Assembly: GCA_021414365.1 (NCBI GenBank)
Contig: JAIOOR010000006.1
Span: 62,001 to 126,000, forward strand
DNA from: Nitrosarchaeum sp.
Lineage (GTDB): Archaea; Thermoproteota; Nitrososphaeria; Nitrososphaerales; Nitrosopumilaceae
Direction: 5' to 3'
Length of the DNA: 64,000 nucleotides
The notes beneath the pieces were generated by a model that saw only the letters and a program-made list of their open reading frames with translations, was not told the DNA's origin and did no database searches. Below, piece by piece: positions 62,901 through 64,000 of the stretch. The translations under genes were made by a program, and so were the position numbers. How positions within the stretch are numbered: position 1 is the first letter of the stretch; each line of letters opens with the position of its first letter.

Positions 62901-63648
62901 ATGGTGAGTAAGACCAAAAACCCAAAAGAGCTGTGTCCACGATGTGCTCAAGGAAAACTAGTTACTGATAATGAATCAGGTGAGATGTTTTGTTCTAAAT
63001 GTGGTTTTGTAATGACTGAAAAATTACAAGAATCTGGACCAGAATGGAGATCCTTTACACAAGATGAACATGGTGATAGGGCAAGAGCAGGTGCACCGAC
63101 ATCACTAACAATGCATGATATGGGCCTTGCAACAATTATCAATCCCATAAACAAAGATGCCACTGGAAAACCACTTTCTGCTTCAATGAAAAGCACTATT
63201 GAAAGACTAAGAACGTGGGATAATAGAAGTCAGGTTCATGAACCAGTTGACAGATCGTGATACTGAAACACCACGAAACCTCAAAGATGTAGAACAAGCA
63301 GCTAATATTAAGAGAAAAGATATTGCAAGATGTTACAGATTATTAATCAAAGAATTAGATCTAAAGATGCCCGTAACTGATTCAATTCAATGTGTTGCCA
63401 GAATTGCAAGCAGAATTGGAATTGCAGAAAAAACTAAAAGATATGCAGTCAACGTCCTTAAACAAGCACAAGAAAATGAAGTCTCTGCAGGTAAAGATCC
63501 CATGGGTCTGGCAGCAGCTGCACTGTATTTATCATGTGTCAAAAATGGAGAAGATAAAACACAAAGAGATATTGCAGAAGCAGCTAACGTAACTGAGGTA
63601 ACAATCAGAAATCGTTACAAAGGACTCAGAGATTCTCTAGACCTTTAA
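62901..63648 (+). pseudogene. TFB gene with an internal deletion and frameshift
   Basis: The first frame (62901-63260) encodes a normal TFB zinc ribbon (CPRCAQGKL, CSKCGFVM) and B-finger up to RTWDNRSQVHEPVDRS then a stop. A second frame (63238-63648) resumes with DTETPRNLKDVEQAANIKRK and a complete second cyclin repeat ending NRYKGLRDSLDL. The join at about 63252 skips the middle part of the first cyclin repeat, some 55 residues by comparison with the intact TFB at 49057, and shifts the frame. Only a truncated protein can be made. A genome assembly error is possible. Confidence 0.8.
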
Positions 63649-63802
63649 TTTTTAAAAATCTGTTATTTTTGTCTTGATAGATTTTTCTTAGGAACAAATT
63701 TTAATAATTAATGTTTTGGAGTAATATTACATCAAAAGAAAATCAACTTCAAAATGCTTTCTATCGTAAACTCTTTAAGACCTATTTAACAAATTTCAAA
63801 TC

Positions 63803-64000
63803 ATGAAACCTTTTGTTTTATGGATGACTGGTTTACCATGCTCAGGCAAAACAACAATTGTAAAAGAACTCCAAAAAGACATTCCAAATTTAGCAATGCT
63901 TGATGGAGATGAATTAAGAGAGTGGTTTTCACCAAAAGACTTTTCCAAAGCTGGAAGAGATGAACACAACAAAAGAGTAGCTCATTTGGCAAAATTGTTA
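63803..64000 (+). CDS. Adenylylsulfate kinase-like P-loop protein (partial)
   Basis: An open frame from ATG 63803 to the end of the window, 66 residues so far. Walker A is GLPCSGKTT and it is followed by MLDGDELREWFSPKDFSKAG then RDEHNKRVAHLAKLL, the pattern of APS kinase (CysC) with its LDGD substrate loop and R-x-x-N-x-x-R helix. It phosphorylates adenylylsulfate in sulfate activation. The rest of the gene lies outside the window. Confidence 0.8.
   Translation, partial: MKPFVLWMTGLPCSGKTTIVKELQKDIPNLAMLDGDELREWFSPKDFSKAGRDEHNKRVAHLAKLL

Noticed and set aside
1-64000. CRISPR array, rRNA or insertion sequence
   Set aside because: No regularly spaced repeats, conserved rRNA stretches or transposase-like proteins were recognised on either strand.

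Overview
The window is about one third G+C and looks like part of an ammonia-oxidising thaumarchaeon (Nitrososphaerota) of the Nitrosopumilus/Nitrosarchaeum type. The basis is archaeal information processing (Orc1/Cdc6, both subunits of D-family DNA polymerase, a GINS protein, TFB, class I CCA-adding enzyme, thermosome, Cdc48, AN1 zinc finger), archaeal lipid synthesis (GGGP synthase), many membrane-anchored cupredoxin-like proteins, and an Amt transporter with several P-II proteins. Genes are densely packed on both strands, with short or leaderless-looking 5' ends. No rRNA, CRISPR array or insertion sequence was seen. One tRNA (Pro, GGG) is present.

Layout. 0-14 kb: mixed metabolic and sensory genes (putative cyclase/hydrolase, class V aminotransferase, ferredoxin, cupredoxin, P-II, a Cache-HAMP-nucleotide cyclase, a J-domain protein, Usp, CBS proteins, VIT1-type transporter, malate dehydrogenase, APC permease). 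14.7-22 kb: RNA and nucleotide housekeeping (PRPP synthetase, tRNA G10 methylase, RNase Z, Sir2, UPF0200/UPF0201 pair, ThpR, Cca, a COG2112-type kinase, tRNA-Pro). 22-34.4 kb: oxidoreductases, GINS, glutamine synthetase, thermosome, serine hydroxymethyltransferase, DP2 and GGGP synthase. 36.2-36.7 kb: a gene-free, repeat-rich segment directly before orc1/cdc6 that I read as the replication origin. It holds four ORB-like elements, two of them inverted around an AT-rich stretch, and a cluster of TTAA(C) motifs. 37.9-39.3 kb: DP1. 39-45 kb: membrane and secreted proteins, CbiE and NDH-2. 46-50 kb: Hsp20-Cdc48 unit behind a palindromic operator-like site, TFB plus a tiny zinc protein, and a broken DUF1059-like gene.

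50.5-57.5 kb is a stress-signalling island: FluC/CrcB, four Usp genes, three CBS proteins, and an operon of a CBS protein with a possible HPF/RaiA-like C-terminal domain, a PAC2-family protein and a second Hsp20. Two Usp genes in it share a perfect 116-bp inverted repeat, a sign of recent duplication or gene conversion. 58-61.3 kb is a nitrogen cluster: a P-II domain fused to an extra C-terminal domain, a second atypical P-II divergent from amt across a 24-bp imperfect palindrome, and a ribbon-helix-helix protein. Near the right edge a TFB gene has lost an internal segment and its reading frame, and an APS-kinase-like gene runs off the end.

The strongest unusual signals are the origin architecture, the P-II fusion and its operator-like sites, the CBS/HPF-like-PAC2-Hsp20 operon, the 116-bp Usp inverted repeat, and the two pseudogenes (DUF1059-like and TFB).
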